Of a DNA stretch of 64,000 bases, positions 27,676 through 36,910 are shown one piece after another. Made by a program: the position numbers and the translations under genes. The DNA is from Dehalococcoidia bacterium (GTDB lineage: Bacteria; Chloroflexota; Dehalococcoidia; SM23-28-2; HRBIN24): assembly GCA_032249735.1 (NCBI GenBank), contig JAVVHA010000005.1:29444-93443 (forward strand), written 5' to 3'. How positions within the stretch are numbered: the first letter of the stretch is position 1; each line of letters opens with the position of its first letter. The notes under the pieces were generated by a model that was not told the DNA's origin, did not search any database, and saw only the letters and a program-made list of their open reading frames with translations.

Positions 27676-29403
27676 ATGGAGATGACGGGAGCGGAAATGG
27701 TGTTGGAGGCCCTGGCACGGGAAGGGGTGGAAGTGATATTTGGCCTTCCCGGCGGCGCCAACTTGCCCATCTACGATACCCTTCCCAAGTTCTACCCTAA
27801 GATCCGCCATTACCTGGTTCGCCACGAGCAGGGGGCAGCCCACGCCGCCGACGCCTACGCCCGCGTCACCGGCAAGGTGGGGGTGTGCATGGCCACCTCC
27901 GGGCCTGGGGCCACCAACTTGGTGACGGGCATCGCCAACGCCTGGATGGACTCGGTGCCCATAGTGGCCATCACCGGCTGCGTCATCCGTCCCCTCATCG
28001 GGCGGGATGCCTTCCAAGAGGCGGACATCACGGGTATCACCATCCCCATCACCAAGCACAACTACCTGGTGCTAAGCGCCAACGACATCCCACGCGTCAT
28101 CCGGGAGGCGTTCTATATCGCCCGCACGGGGCGGCCAGGGCCGGTGCTCATCGACATCCCGCGCGACGTGCAACAAGAACGGGGCCAGTTCTACTGGCCG
28201 GAGAGGGTGGAGCTGCGGGGTTACCGTCCTCCCATCTATCCCGACCCCGATGCCGTGGAGAAGGCGGCCCAACTCATCTACGAGTCCGAGCGCCCCCTCA
28301 TCCTGGCTGGGCACGGGGTCATCATCGCCCAGGCCTTCTATGAGCTGCAAGAGCTGGCGGAGAAGGCCAACATCCCTGTCATCACCACCCTCTTGGGCAT
28401 AAGCGGCTTCCCGCCTGATCACCCCTTGTATCTGGGCATGCCGGGGATGCATGGCATGCACTGGAACAACTTGGCCATCTCGGAGTCCGACCTGCTGGTG
28501 GCCATCGGCATGAGGTTCGATGACCGGGTGACGGGGCGGCTCAAGGACTTCGCCCCCAAGGCCAAAGTCATCCACGTGGAGGTGGACCCGGCAGAGGTGG
28601 GCAAGAACGTGCGCCCCACGGTGGCCCTCCTGGGCGATGCCCGCATCTGCCTGCAGCAGCTCAACCGCCTCGTCCAGCGCCGGGAGCGCCCCGACTGGTT
28701 TGCTCGGTTGGACGAGCTGAAACGGGAGTATCCCTCCACCGTCTATCCTGAGGACACAGAGGAGATATTGCCCCAGTATGTCATCGACTCCATCTACCGC
28801 GTCAGCGGCGGCGACGCCTACTTCGTGACCGGCGTAGGGCAGCACCAGATGTGGGCGGCTCAGTACTTCTGGTCCAAGAAGCCCAACTCCTGGATCACTT
28901 CGGGCGGCCTGGGCACCATGGGCTTCGAGGTGCCGGCGGCGGTGGGCGTCCAGATAGCCAAGCCCGGGGAGCTGGTGTGGGCCATCTGCGGCGATGGCGG
29001 CTTTCAGATGACCATGGAGGAGCTGGGGGTGGTCTCAGAATACAACCTTCCCATCAAGTTCGCCATCATCAACAATGGCCACCACGGCATGGTGCGCCAG
29101 TGGCAGAGCCTCTTTTACCGCGGCAACCTGGTGGCCAGCCCCCTAAAGAACCCCGACTTTGTGAAGATCGCCGAGGCCTATGGCATCCTGGGCCTGCGGG
29201 CCACCCGCCGTGAGGAGGTGGTGCCCGTCTTGGAGCGGGCCCTGGAGCACCAGGGGCCGGTGATCATCGACTTCCACGTGAAGCAGGACGAGAACTGCTT
29301 CCCCATGGTGCCCCCGGGGGCGTCCCTACAGGAGACCATCGGCCTGCCCAAGGAGTACGTGGAGCTGGTGCACAAGCGCCAGACCATGGAGGTGAGGAGA
29401 TGA
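27676..29403 (+). CDS. ilvB: Acetolactate synthase large subunit
   Basis: ThDP enzyme of 575 residues condensing pyruvate with pyruvate or 2-oxobutyrate. It has GLPGGANLPIYD with the neighbouring HEQGAAHAADAYAR (catalytic Glu), the FAD-binding middle domain (IGMRFDDRVTGRL), and the ThDP motif GDGGFQMTMEEL...NN. The start overlaps nothing but lies 26 bases after ilvD; its end overlaps ilvN by four bases (ATGA), consistent with stoichiometric production. Confidence 0.97.
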   Translation: MEMTGAEMVLEALAREGVEVIFGLPGGANLPIYDTLPKFYPKIRHYLVRHEQGAAHAADAYARVTGKVGVCMATSGPGATNLVTGIANAWMDSVPIVAITGCVIRPLIGRDAFQEADITGITIPITKHNYLVLSANDIPRVIREAFYIARTGRPGPVLIDIPRDVQQERGQFYWPERVELRGYRPPIYPDPDAVEKAAQLIYESERPLILAGHGVIIAQAFYELQELAEKANIPVITTLLGISGFPPDHPLYLGMPGMHGMHWNNLAISESDLLVAIGMRFDDRVTGRLKDFAPKAKVIHVEVDPAEVGKNVRPTVALLGDARICLQQLNRLVQRRERPDWFARLDELKREYPSTVYPEDTEEILPQYVIDSIYRVSGGDAYFVTGVGQHQMWAAQYFWSKKPNSWITSGGLGTMGFEVPAAVGVQIAKPGELVWAICGDGGFQMTMEELGVVSEYNLPIKFAIINNGHHGMVRQWQSLFYRGNLVASPLKNPDFVKIAEAYGILGLRATRREEVVPVLERALEHQGPVIIDFHVKQDENCFPMVPPGASLQETIGLPKEYVELVHKRQTMEVRR

Positions 29404-29960
29404 GCAACGGCAGGGGCAACGGCCGACGCTTCCACACCATCATCGCTCTAGTAGAAGACCGGCCGGGGGTCCTCAACCGCATCGCCTCCAAGTGGCGGCA
29501 ACGCGGGTTCAACATCGAGAGCCTGGCCGTGGGCCACTCCGAGACACCCGGGCTCTCCCGTATGACCTTGGTGGTGGATGCTAGCCACGACGCCGAGCAG
29601 GTGGTTAAGCAGCTGGATAAACTCATCGACGTGGTGGACATACGCGACGTCTCCGATGAGGACATCGTGGCCCGCGAGATGGCCCTCATAAAGGTGCGGT
29701 GCGATGCCGGCAACCGCAGCCACATCATCGAGGTGGTGGACATCTTCCGGGCCAACATCATCGACGTCTCTCCGGAGTCGGTCATCGTGGAGGTGACGGG
29801 GGACGAGGGGAAGATCGACGCCATCTTTGAGCTCCTGCGCCCCTACGGGGTCATCGAGATGGTGCGCACAGGGAGGGTGGCCATGCTGCGGGGCTCCGCA
29901 GCCTCCCACCCCCCCCTGCACGAGGAGTACGATCGCTATCCAGGCCAGGAGACATGGTAG
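29400..29960 (+). CDS. ilvN: Acetolactate synthase regulatory subunit
   Basis: Small subunit of 186 residues with an N-terminal ACT domain (FHTIIALVEDRPGVLNRIASKWRQRG) that binds valine in the family, and the C-terminal ALS_ss_C domain (about 85-165) ending in a short basic/aromatic tail. It should confer feedback control on IlvB. ATGA coupling with ilvB. Confidence 0.96.
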   Translation: MSNGRGNGRRFHTIIALVEDRPGVLNRIASKWRQRGFNIESLAVGHSETPGLSRMTLVVDASHDAEQVVKQLDKLIDVVDIRDVSDEDIVAREMALIKVRCDAGNRSHIIEVVDIFRANIIDVSPESVIVEVTGDEGKIDAIFELLRPYGVIEMVRTGRVAMLRGSAASHPPLHEEYDRYPGQETW

Positions 29961-29969
29961 GAGGCGGCC

Positions 29970-30968
29970 ATGGCCAAGGTCTACTACGACCAGGACGCTG
30001 ACCTGGGGCTGCTGCAGGGCAAGGCCATCGCTGTAGTGGGGTTCGGCTCCCAGGGCCATGCCCACGCCCTTAACCTGCGCGACACGGGCCTGGACGTGAC
30101 GGTAGCCCTGTACGCGGGGTCCCCATCCTGGGGCAGGGCGGAGGAGGCGGGCCTGCGGGTGACCACGGTGGCGGAGGCCGCCCAGAAAGCGGACATCATC
30201 GTCATGCTGGCCCCCGACCAGGCCCAGCGCCACATCTATGAGGAGTCCATCCGGCCCCATCTACGGGCAGGCCAGATGCTCATGTTTGCTCACGGCTTCA
30301 ACATCCACTATCACCAGATCCTGCCGCCCCCGGAGGTGGACGTGACCATGGTGGCCCCCAAGGGCCCCGGTCACCGACTGCGGGAGCTGTTCGTCCAGGG
30401 GCTGGGGACGCCTGCCCTCTTGGCTGTCCACCAAGACGCCTCTGGCAACGCCAAGGCCCTGGCCCTGGCCTACGCCAAGGGCATCGGCTGCACCCGCGCA
30501 GGCGTCATCGAGACCACCTTCGCCGAGGAGACGGAGACAGACCTGTTCGGTGAACAGGTGGTGTTGTGCGGAGGAGTCAGTGCCCTCATCAAGGCAGCCT
30601 TCGAGACCCTGGTGGAGGCCGGCTATCAGCCGGAGGTGGCCTATTTCGAGTGCCTACACGAGCTGAAGCTCATCGTGGACCTCATATATGAGGGGGGGCT
30701 CTCCTACATGCGCTACTCCGTCTCCGATACCGCTGAGTACGGGGACTACACCCGTGGCCCTCGCGTCATCGATGAGCATGTGCGCCAGACGATGAAGAAG
30801 ATCCTGGAGGAGGTGCGCAGCGGCGAGTTCGCCCGGGAGTGGATATTGGAGAACCAGGCGGGTCGGCCAGTGTTCTTGGCCATGCGCCAACGCGACGCCC
30901 AGCACCCCATCGAGCAGGTGGGGCGGCAGCTGCGCAGCATGATGCCCTGGCTTAAGGGCACCAGATAG
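29970..30968 (+). CDS. ilvC: Ketol-acid reductoisomerase
   Basis: Class I KARI of 332 residues. Rossmann motif [17 protein letters not shown] near 25-41, the phosphate-binding loop [10 protein letters not shown] suggests NADPH use, and the knotted C-terminal domain has the metal ligands in [11 protein letters not shown] and the CxHELK segment. Shine-Dalgarno-like AGGAGG overlaps the ilvN stop. Catalyses the third step of Val/Ile synthesis. Confidence 0.97.
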   Translation: MAKVYYDQDADLGLLQGKAIAVVGFGSQGHAHALNLRDTGLDVTVALYAGSPSWGRAEEAGLRVTTVAEAAQKADIIVMLAPDQAQRHIYEESIRPHLRAGQMLMFAHGFNIHYHQILPPPEVDVTMVAPKGPGHRLRELFVQGLGTPALLAVHQDASGNAKALALAYAKGIGCTRAGVIETTFAEETETDLFGEQVVLCGGVSALIKAAFETLVEAGYQPEVAYFECLHELKLIVDLIYEGGLSYMRYSVSDTAEYGDYTRGPRVIDEHVRQTMKKILEEVRSGEFAREWILENQAGRPVFLAMRQRDAQHPIEQVGRQLRSMMPWLKGTR

Positions 30969-30980
30969 GAGGGCAAAGAG

Positions 30981-31409
30981 ATGGGCAGGCCCAAGGCGAG
31001 CCAAGAGTTCATCGATATGCTCAACGAGGCCCTGGCGGAGGAGATGGCATCCATCTTCCAGTACATGTGGGACCACATCCTGGCGCGGGGCATGGAGAGC
31101 TTGGCCATTGCCGAGAAGTTCAAGGAGCTGGCCATGACGGAGATGCGCCACGCCTACATGCTGGCGGAGCGCATCGACCTGTTGGGCGGGGTCCCCACCA
31201 CCCAGGTGGCCCCCATAAAGATCGGCGGCGACCTGCGCCAGATGGTGGAGGACAACCTCCAGCTGGAATACGAGGCCATCGATATGTACCGCCGCCTCAT
31301 CAAGCAGGCGGAGAAGGAAGAAGACCCAGCTAGCCGCCGCCTGCTGGAGGAGATCCTCAAGGACACCGAGGAACACGCTCGCGACCTGGAGGCCCTTCTG
31401 GGGAAGTGA
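30981..31409 (+). CDS. Bacterioferritin-like ferritin-family protein
   Basis: Four-helix-bundle protein of 142 residues related to bacterioferritin/DPS-like proteins. Carboxylate and His ligands typical of a diiron site are visible: EALAEEMASIFQY, EKFKELAMTEMRHAYMLAER (ExxH), DNLQLEYEAIDMYRR and DTEEHARDLEAL (ExxH). It lies between ilvC and leuA on the same strand, 12 bases after ilvC, so it is presumably cotranscribed. A role in iron supply for the Fe-S enzymes IlvD and LeuC is speculation. Heme-binding Met of true bacterioferritin cannot be confirmed. Confidence 0.82.
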   Translation: MGRPKASQEFIDMLNEALAEEMASIFQYMWDHILARGMESLAIAEKFKELAMTEMRHAYMLAERIDLLGGVPTTQVAPIKIGGDLRQMVEDNLQLEYEAIDMYRRLIKQAEKEEDPASRRLLEEILKDTEEHARDLEALLGK

Positions 31410-31447
31410 TGGGTTATGGGACGGCGGCGTGACCTCAACCTTCCTAG

Positions 31448-31481
31448 GCCCCCTTCGGGCCCCTAGGGGCCTGAAGGGGGC
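31448..31481 (+). repeat. GC-rich nested palindrome before leuA
   Basis: GCCCCCTTC (31448-31456) pairs with GAAGGGGGC (31473-31481) around a perfect inner palindrome GGCCCCTAGGGGCC (31458-31471). The 3-prime arm could alternatively pair with CCCCC at 31484-31488. No T-run follows, so it is more likely an RNA-processing, stability or translation element than a terminator. Confidence 0.6.
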
Positions 31482-31528
31482 ATCCCCCGAGAAAATCACA
31501 GCCAAGTTCTTCAGGGAGGCTGATGGGC

Positions 31529-33076
31529 ATGTCTGAGGACCGCGTATACATATTTGATACGACCCTGCGGGACGGGGAGCAGACCCCCGGTGTGGCCCTG
31601 GGCGTGGAGGAGAAGCTGGAGATCGCCCGCGCCCTGGAGAGGATGCGGGTGGACATCATCGAGGCCGGCTTCGCCGCCTCCTCCCCAGGCGACTTCGAGG
31701 CAGTGAGCCGCATCGCCAAGGAGGTGCGGGGGGCGGTCATTGCCACCCTCTGCCGGGCAGTCCCCGAGGACATCGACATAGGCTGGGAGGCCATCAAGGA
31801 GGCCGAGAGCCCACGCCTGCACGTCTTCATCTCCAGCTCCGATATCCACATCATGCACATGCTGGAGAAGGATAGGGAGCATGTGCTGGAGATGGCCCGC
31901 ACCATGGTGGCGCGGGCGGCCAAGTACTGCCCCGACGTGGAGTTCTCGCCTCAGGACGCCACCCGCTCTGAGCCGGAATACGTCTTCCGCATGCTCAAGG
32001 AGGTCATCGACGCCGGGGCCACCACCGTGAATATCCCCGATACCGTGGGCTACGCCATCCCGGAGGAGTTCGCTGCCTTCATCAAGGCCATCCAGGAGAA
32101 CGTACCCAACATCCACCGCGCCCGTATATCAGTCCACTGCCACAATGACTTGGGCCTAGCGGTGGCCAACTCCTTGGCGGCCATCAGGGCCGGGGCGCGG
32201 CAGGTGGAGGTGTGCGTCAACGGCATCGGCGAGCGTGGGGGCAACGCCGCTCTAGAGGAGGTAGTGATGGCCCTCAAGACGCGCAAGGACCTGTTCGGCC
32301 TCACAGTGGGGCTGGACACCACCCAGATCTACTCGGTGAGCCGCCTTGTCTCCCAGCTGACGGGGGTGCCGGTGCAGCCCAATAAGGCGATTGTGGGCGC
32401 TAACGCCTTCCGCCACCAATCGGGCATTCACCAGCACGGCATAGTTAAGCTGCGGGAGACATATGAGATCATAGACCCGCGGGAGATCGGCCTGCCCCGG
32501 GGCGGGATCATCGTCCTCAACAAGAACTCGGGCCGTCACGGCCTGCGCGCCCGCCTGCGGGAGCTGGGCTATGAGATGACGGAGGAAGAGCTGGACCACG
32601 TCTTTCGGGCCTTCAAGGAGCTGGCCGACAAGAAGGGCGAGATCGACGACCGTGACCTGGAGATGCTGGTAAAGGAGGAAAGGCGGGCCACTGTGGAGGT
32701 CTACAAGTTGGACCTCCTGCAGGTCTCCTGCGGCAACCGTCTGGTGCCCACGGCCACCGTCCGCCTCATCGGCCCCCAGGGGGAGGTGTTGCAGACCACG
32801 GCCACCGGCACCGGCCCTGTGGACGCCTCCTTCCAGGCCATCAACCGCCTGGTGGGGCTCCCCAACCGCCTGGTGGAGTATGAGGTCAAGAACGTCACTG
32901 AGGGGATCGACGCCCAAGGGGAGGTGACGGTGCGCATAGAGGTGGACGGGCGCACCTTCGTGGGTATCGGGTCCGACACCGATATCGTGGTGGCCTCGGC
33001 CAAGGCCCTCATGGACGCCCTCAACCGCGCCCTAACGCGCACGCCTCGTAGCGAGCAGACATGGGCCAATCCGTGA
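31529..33076 (+). CDS. leuA: 2-isopropylmalate synthase
   Basis: Claisen-type synthase of 515 residues (long LeuA form with regulatory domain). TIM barrel begins [16 protein letters not shown] and includes the metal motif [18 protein letters not shown] and [29 protein letters not shown] follows. The C-terminal LeuA dimer domain (about 370-505) normally gives leucine feedback. ATG 31529 lies 9 bases after AGGGAGG; an in-frame ATG at 31523 is only 3 bases away from it. Confidence 0.95.
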   Translation: MSEDRVYIFDTTLRDGEQTPGVALGVEEKLEIARALERMRVDIIEAGFAASSPGDFEAVSRIAKEVRGAVIATLCRAVPEDIDIGWEAIKEAESPRLHVFISSSDIHIMHMLEKDREHVLEMARTMVARAAKYCPDVEFSPQDATRSEPEYVFRMLKEVIDAGATTVNIPDTVGYAIPEEFAAFIKAIQENVPNIHRARISVHCHNDLGLAVANSLAAIRAGARQVEVCVNGIGERGGNAALEEVVMALKTRKDLFGLTVGLDTTQIYSVSRLVSQLTGVPVQPNKAIVGANAFRHQSGIHQHGIVKLRETYEIIDPREIGLPRGGIIVLNKNSGRHGLRARLRELGYEMTEEELDHVFRAFKELADKKGEIDDRDLEMLVKEERRATVEVYKLDLLQVSCGNRLVPTATVRLIGPQGEVLQTTATGTGPVDASFQAINRLVGLPNRLVEYEVKNVTEGIDAQGEVTVRIEVDGRTFVGIGSDTDIVVASAKALMDALNRALTRTPRSEQTWANP

Positions 33077-33093
33077 AGGAAAGGGGGCAGGCC

Positions 33094-34503
33094 ATGACCG
33101 CTAAGACCATCTTCGAAAAGATCTGGGAGGCCCACGTGGTGCATGAGGAGGATGGGGAGGCCCTCCTCTATGTCGATTTCCACCTGGTGCACGAGGTGAC
33201 CTCCCCTCAGGCCTTCGATGGCCTGCGGCTGGCTGGGAGACGGGTGCGGCAGCCGCAGCTCACCCTGGCCACCTGCGACCATAACGTCCCCACCTGGCCT
33301 GGCCGGCTGCCCATCACCGACGAGATATCACGGCGCCAGATAGAGGCCTTGGAACGCAACTGCCAGGAGTTCGGCATCACTTACTTTGGCCTCTTCTCTC
33401 CCAACCAGGGCATCGTTCACGTCATCGGGCCGGAGTTAGGCATCACCCAGCCAGGGATGGTCATCGTCTGTGGCGATTCTCATACTTCCACCCACGGGGC
33501 CTTTGGCGCCCTGGCCATGGGCATCGGCACCTCGCAGGTGGAGCACGTTTTGGCCACCCAGACCATAAGGATGAAGCGCCCTAAGACCATGGAGGTGCGG
33601 GTGGAGGGCCAGCTGCCCCGGGGGGTCACGGCCAAGGACGTCATTTTGGGCATCATCGGCCGTATTGGCGTGGACGGCGGTGTGGGGCACGTCATCGAAT
33701 ATACAGGCAGCGCCATACGCTCCCTCTCCATGGAGGGGCGCATGACCATCTGCAACATGAGCATCGAGGCCGGGGCCAGGGCGGGCATCATCGCTCCCGA
33801 TGAGGTCACCTTCGCCTACCTAGAAGGGAGACCCTACGCCCCCAAGGGCAAGGCGTGGGAGGATGCCCTGGAGTACTGGCAATCCCTGCCCACCGACCCA
33901 GGCGCCCGCTACGACAAGGTGGTGGTGATAGATGCTTCCACCTTGGAGCCCTACGTCACATGGGGCACCAACCCTGGGCAGGTGGCGCCGGTGACGGGCC
34001 GTGTGCCCGACCCTTCCTCCTTCCCCACGGAGGCGGAGAGGGAGGCTGCCAGCCGGGCCCTCCAATATATGGGTCTGGAGCCGGGAACCCCCATCCAGGA
34101 CATATGGGTGGACAGGGTCTTCATCGGCTCCTGCACCAACGCCCGCATCGAGGACCTGCGGGCGGCCGCCCAGGTGGTCCGTGGCAAAAAGGTGCACCCG
34201 CGGGTGCGGGCCATGGTGGTGCCCGGATCCACCCAGGTGCGCCTCCAGGCCGAGAGGGAGGGGCTGGACAAGATCTTTAAGGAGGCCGGGTTCGAGTGGC
34301 GAGAGGCGGGCTGCTCCATGTGCCTGGGCATGAACCCCGATATCCTTCAGCCCGGGGAGCGGTGCGCCTCCACCTCCAACCGCAACTTCGAGGGTCGCCA
34401 GGGGCGCGGGGGCCGCACCCACCTGGTGAGCCCACAGATGGCCGCCGCCGCTGCCATCGCTGGCCACTTCGTTGACATAAGAAAATGGGACTGGGAGGAA
34501 TAG
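33094..34503 (+). CDS. leuC: 3-isopropylmalate dehydratase large subunit
   Basis: Aconitase-family large subunit of 469 residues. Fe-S ligands are in [13 protein letters not shown] and [12 protein letters not shown]; the substrate motifs CDHNVPT and [12 protein letters not shown] are present. ATG 33094 follows AAGGAAAGGGGGC; an earlier in-frame ATG at 33061 lies inside leuA. Works with LeuD to isomerise isopropylmalate, and, in citramalate users, also citramalate. Confidence 0.96.
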   Translation: MTAKTIFEKIWEAHVVHEEDGEALLYVDFHLVHEVTSPQAFDGLRLAGRRVRQPQLTLATCDHNVPTWPGRLPITDEISRRQIEALERNCQEFGITYFGLFSPNQGIVHVIGPELGITQPGMVIVCGDSHTSTHGAFGALAMGIGTSQVEHVLATQTIRMKRPKTMEVRVEGQLPRGVTAKDVILGIIGRIGVDGGVGHVIEYTGSAIRSLSMEGRMTICNMSIEAGARAGIIAPDEVTFAYLEGRPYAPKGKAWEDALEYWQSLPTDPGARYDKVVVIDASTLEPYVTWGTNPGQVAPVTGRVPDPSSFPTEAEREAASRALQYMGLEPGTPIQDIWVDRVFIGSCTNARIEDLRAAAQVVRGKKVHPRVRAMVVPGSTQVRLQAEREGLDKIFKEAGFEWREAGCSMCLGMNPDILQPGERCASTSNRNFEGRQGRGGRTHLVSPQMAAAAAIAGHFVDIRKWDWEE

Positions 34504-34505
34504 CC

Positions 34506-35114
34506 ATGGAGCCCTTCCGGGTGCATCGAGGCATCGTCGCCCCCTTGGACAGGGCCAACGTGGACACCGACCAGATCATGCCCAAGCAGTTCCTGAAGCG
34601 CATCGAGCGCACAGGCTTTGGTGAGTTCGTCTTCTATGATTGGCGATGGCGTCCCGACGGCACACCCGAGCCCCAGTTCGTCCTCAACCGGCCGGAGTAC
34701 GCTGGTGCTACCATCCTGGCCACGGGCCGCAACTTCGGGTGTGGCTCCTCGCGGGAGCACGCTGTTTGGGGGCTTATGGAGTTTGGGTTCCGGGCCATCG
34801 TCGCCCCCTCATTCGCCGACATCTTCTACGTCAATGCTGTCCAGAACGGCCTCCTGCCTGCGGTGGTGGACGAAGAGGTGGCCCAGGAGGTCATCCATAG
34901 GGCCCTGGCCCGTCCAGGCTATGCCCTCACCGTCGACCTGGAGCGCCAGCTCCTGTACGACGATGAGGGTCTAGAGGCGCCCTTCCACATCGAGCCGGGG
35001 GCTAGGATGCGCCTCCTCAACGGTTGGGATGACATCGCCCTCACCCTGCGGCACGAGGACAAGATCCGGGCCTATGAGGAGCGGCGTCCCTATTGGATGC
35101 CGCGCTTGTCATAA
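34506..35114 (+). CDS. leuD: 3-isopropylmalate dehydratase small subunit
   Basis: Small subunit of 202 residues with the swivelling domain: NVDTDQIMPKQFLKRIERTGFGEFVFYDWR, ATGRNFGCGSSREHAVW and FADIFYVNAVQNGLLP, given as key segments of the long bacterial LeuD form. The ATG at 34506 is 2 bases after the leuC stop and behind GGAGGAAT. Confidence 0.96.
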   Translation: MEPFRVHRGIVAPLDRANVDTDQIMPKQFLKRIERTGFGEFVFYDWRWRPDGTPEPQFVLNRPEYAGATILATGRNFGCGSSREHAVWGLMEFGFRAIVAPSFADIFYVNAVQNGLLPAVVDEEVAQEVIHRALARPGYALTVDLERQLLYDDEGLEAPFHIEPGARMRLLNGWDDIALTLRHEDKIRAYEERRPYWMPRLS

Positions 35115-35123
35115 GGAGGGGCC

Positions 35124-35597
35124 ATGGTGCGGGAGGTGTGGCGGCGTCTACGCGACCTGGGTACCCTGGTGGAGGACGAGCTGTATGAGCTCACCCAGGA
35201 GGAGGAGAGGGAGGAGGAGCCCCCTGGGCGCAACACGGTAGCGGTTTTGCTCAGCTCCTTCCTCACCTTATGGAAGGCCAGCGAGGCCAATGTAGTGGAG
35301 AGGGTGCTTGGGCTCTGGGGCCTCCTCTCGGCCCTCTGGCTTTTGGTGGTGGACCGCGGTATGGGGGTAAAGCGCACCCCCCTGCGTCTGGCAGCCCTGA
35401 CGGGGGCCACTTTATGGTTCTTGCCGGGAGCCCTGGCCACATTGGCGTCGCTGCGCAACGTGGGGCTGGAGAACCTCCGCCGTCCCCGCCTGTGGCCCCT
35501 CCTGCTCATCTTTACAGCAGGGGGTCTTATAAGCTTTCGCGCTGTTTTTGGCGAGCTGGCCCGAGACAGGCTGCGACCGCAGAGGGGGAGGCCATGA
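35124..35597 (+). CDS. Unknown three-helix membrane protein in leu operon
   Basis: Not recognised. The 157-residue protein has an amphipathic, Glu-rich N-terminal region (residues 1-36), then three predicted membrane helices at about 62-76, 87-109 and 125-143, and a basic C-terminus. It starts 9 bases after leuD behind AAGGAGGGGCC and overlaps the next small gene by ATGA, so it is part of the leu transcript. Neither a leucine-pathway nor a transport motif is visible. Confidence 0.65.
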   Translation: MVREVWRRLRDLGTLVEDELYELTQEEEREEEPPGRNTVAVLLSSFLTLWKASEANVVERVLGLWGLLSALWLLVVDRGMGVKRTPLRLAALTGATLWFLPGALATLASLRNVGLENLRRPRLWPLLLIFTAGGLISFRAVFGELARDRLRPQRGRP

Positions 35598-35758
35598 CGC
35601 GGCGTCGGCGCCCGAGCCTGGCGTCTTTTGTGTCCAACTGGCGCCGTTCGGAGTTGCCCTTTTGGGTGCGGTTGGGTGTGGCCCTGCGCAACATCATGGG
35701 GCGGGTGGCCTGGCCGCCGCGCAACTGCTGCGGCCAATACGGCCAGCCCGGCTGTTGA
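35594..35758 (+). CDS. 54-residue basic peptide with conserved-looking Cys tail (unknown)
   Basis: Short gene starting with an ATG that overlaps the upstream stop (ATGA) and preceded by GAGGGGGAGG. The product has a basic N-terminus (MTRRRRPSL), a hydrophobic/amphipathic middle (LPFWVRLGVALRNIMGRV) and a C-terminal RNCCGQYGQPGC with three Cys. The Cys pattern and tight coupling argue for a real product, possibly metal binding or redox active. I know no function; similarity to other short Chloroflexota peptides is a recollection, not tested. Confidence 0.6.
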   Translation: MTRRRRPSLASFVSNWRRSELPFWVRLGVALRNIMGRVAWPPRNCCGQYGQPGC

Positions 35759-35807
35759 GCAAGCCCGTGACGGCCCCGTGAGGGCCGAAGGACTCTGAGG
35801 AAGGGAC

Positions 35808-36905
35808 ATGGGCACCTATCGCATCGTGGCCTTGCCTGGGGACGGGGTGGGCCCAGAAGTCATGGAGGCGGGGCTGCGCGTCCTGCGGGCAGTGGAGCGG
35901 CGCTTCGGGCACCGCTTCCTGGTGGAGGAGGACCTGGTAGGTGGCGCCTGCATCGACCGCCACGGGGTGGCCATCCGCCCCGAGACCCTGGAGCGGTGCC
36001 GACGGGCGCAGGCGGTGTTGCTGGCGGCGGTAGGCGGCCCCAAGTGGGACGACCCCGCGGCGCCGGTGCGGCCCGAGCAGGGGCTCTTGGCCCTGCGCAA
36101 GGGCTTGGGCCTGTTCGCCAACCTGCGGCCGGTGAGGGTCTACCCCTACCTGATGGGCGCCTCCACCCTGCGGCCGGAGGTGCTGGAGGGAGTGGACATG
36201 GTGGTGGTGCGGGAGCTGACGGGGGGCATCTATTTTGGACGACCCCAGCGCCAGTGGCGAAGTCGGCAGGGGCGGCAGGCGGTGGACACCCTCCGCTATT
36301 CAGAGCATGAGATCAGGCGCATCCTAAAGGTGGGGTTCGAGCTGGCCAGGGCCCGAAGGAGGCGTCTCACCAGCGTGGACAAGGCCAATATCCTGGAATC
36401 GTCGCGGCTGTGGCGGGCCATCGCCCAGGAGATGGCCCGCGAGTACCCCGACGTGGAGCTGCGCCACATGTTGGTGGACGCCTGCGCCATGCACCTCATC
36501 CGCCGCCCTGCTGACTTTGACGTCATCGTCACCGAGAACATGTTCGGCGACATCCTCACCGACGAGGCGGCAATGCTGGCGGGGAGCATGGGCATGCTCC
36601 CGTCCGCCAGCCTGGGCAGGCAGCGCCGCGATGGCACCGGCCTGGGGCTTTATGAGCCGGTCCACGGCTCCGCCCCCGACATCGCTGGGCAGGATGTGGC
36701 CAATCCCCTGGCCATGATCCTCTCAGTAGCTCTCATGCTTCGCCATTCCCTGGGGCTGCCTCGGGAGGCGGCGGCGGTGGAGAGAGCGGTGGAGGAGGTG
36801 CTACGGGCTGGCTACCGGACCATGGACATCGCTCATGAAGGGAGTGTGGTGGTGGGAACGCAACGTATGGGCGAGCTGGTGGCGTCGGCTCTGGAAGAGA
36901 GGTGA
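35808..36905 (+). CDS. leuB: 3-isopropylmalate dehydrogenase
   Basis: NAD-dependent decarboxylating dehydrogenase of 365 residues. Conserved [15 protein letters not shown] start, [31 protein letters not shown], the catalytic region [13 protein letters not shown], and [33 protein letters not shown] precedes the ATG. It overlaps cimA only in its stop region; probable start of cimA lies 5 bases further on. May also act on methylmalate from the citramalate route. Confidence 0.96.
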   Translation: MGTYRIVALPGDGVGPEVMEAGLRVLRAVERRFGHRFLVEEDLVGGACIDRHGVAIRPETLERCRRAQAVLLAAVGGPKWDDPAAPVRPEQGLLALRKGLGLFANLRPVRVYPYLMGASTLRPEVLEGVDMVVVRELTGGIYFGRPQRQWRSRQGRQAVDTLRYSEHEIRRILKVGFELARARRRRLTSVDKANILESSRLWRAIAQEMAREYPDVELRHMLVDACAMHLIRRPADFDVIVTENMFGDILTDEAAMLAGSMGMLPSASLGRQRRDGTGLGLYEPVHGSAPDIAGQDVANPLAMILSVALMLRHSLGLPREAAAVERAVEEVLRAGYRTMDIAHEGSVVVGTQRMGELVASALEER

Positions 36906-36910
36906 AGGTA

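Noticed and set aside
35769..35786. CGGCCC-CGTGA-GGGCCG hairpin before leuB as terminator
   Set aside because: No T-run follows and leuB continues the same operon after 22 bases; could be a minor stability element only.
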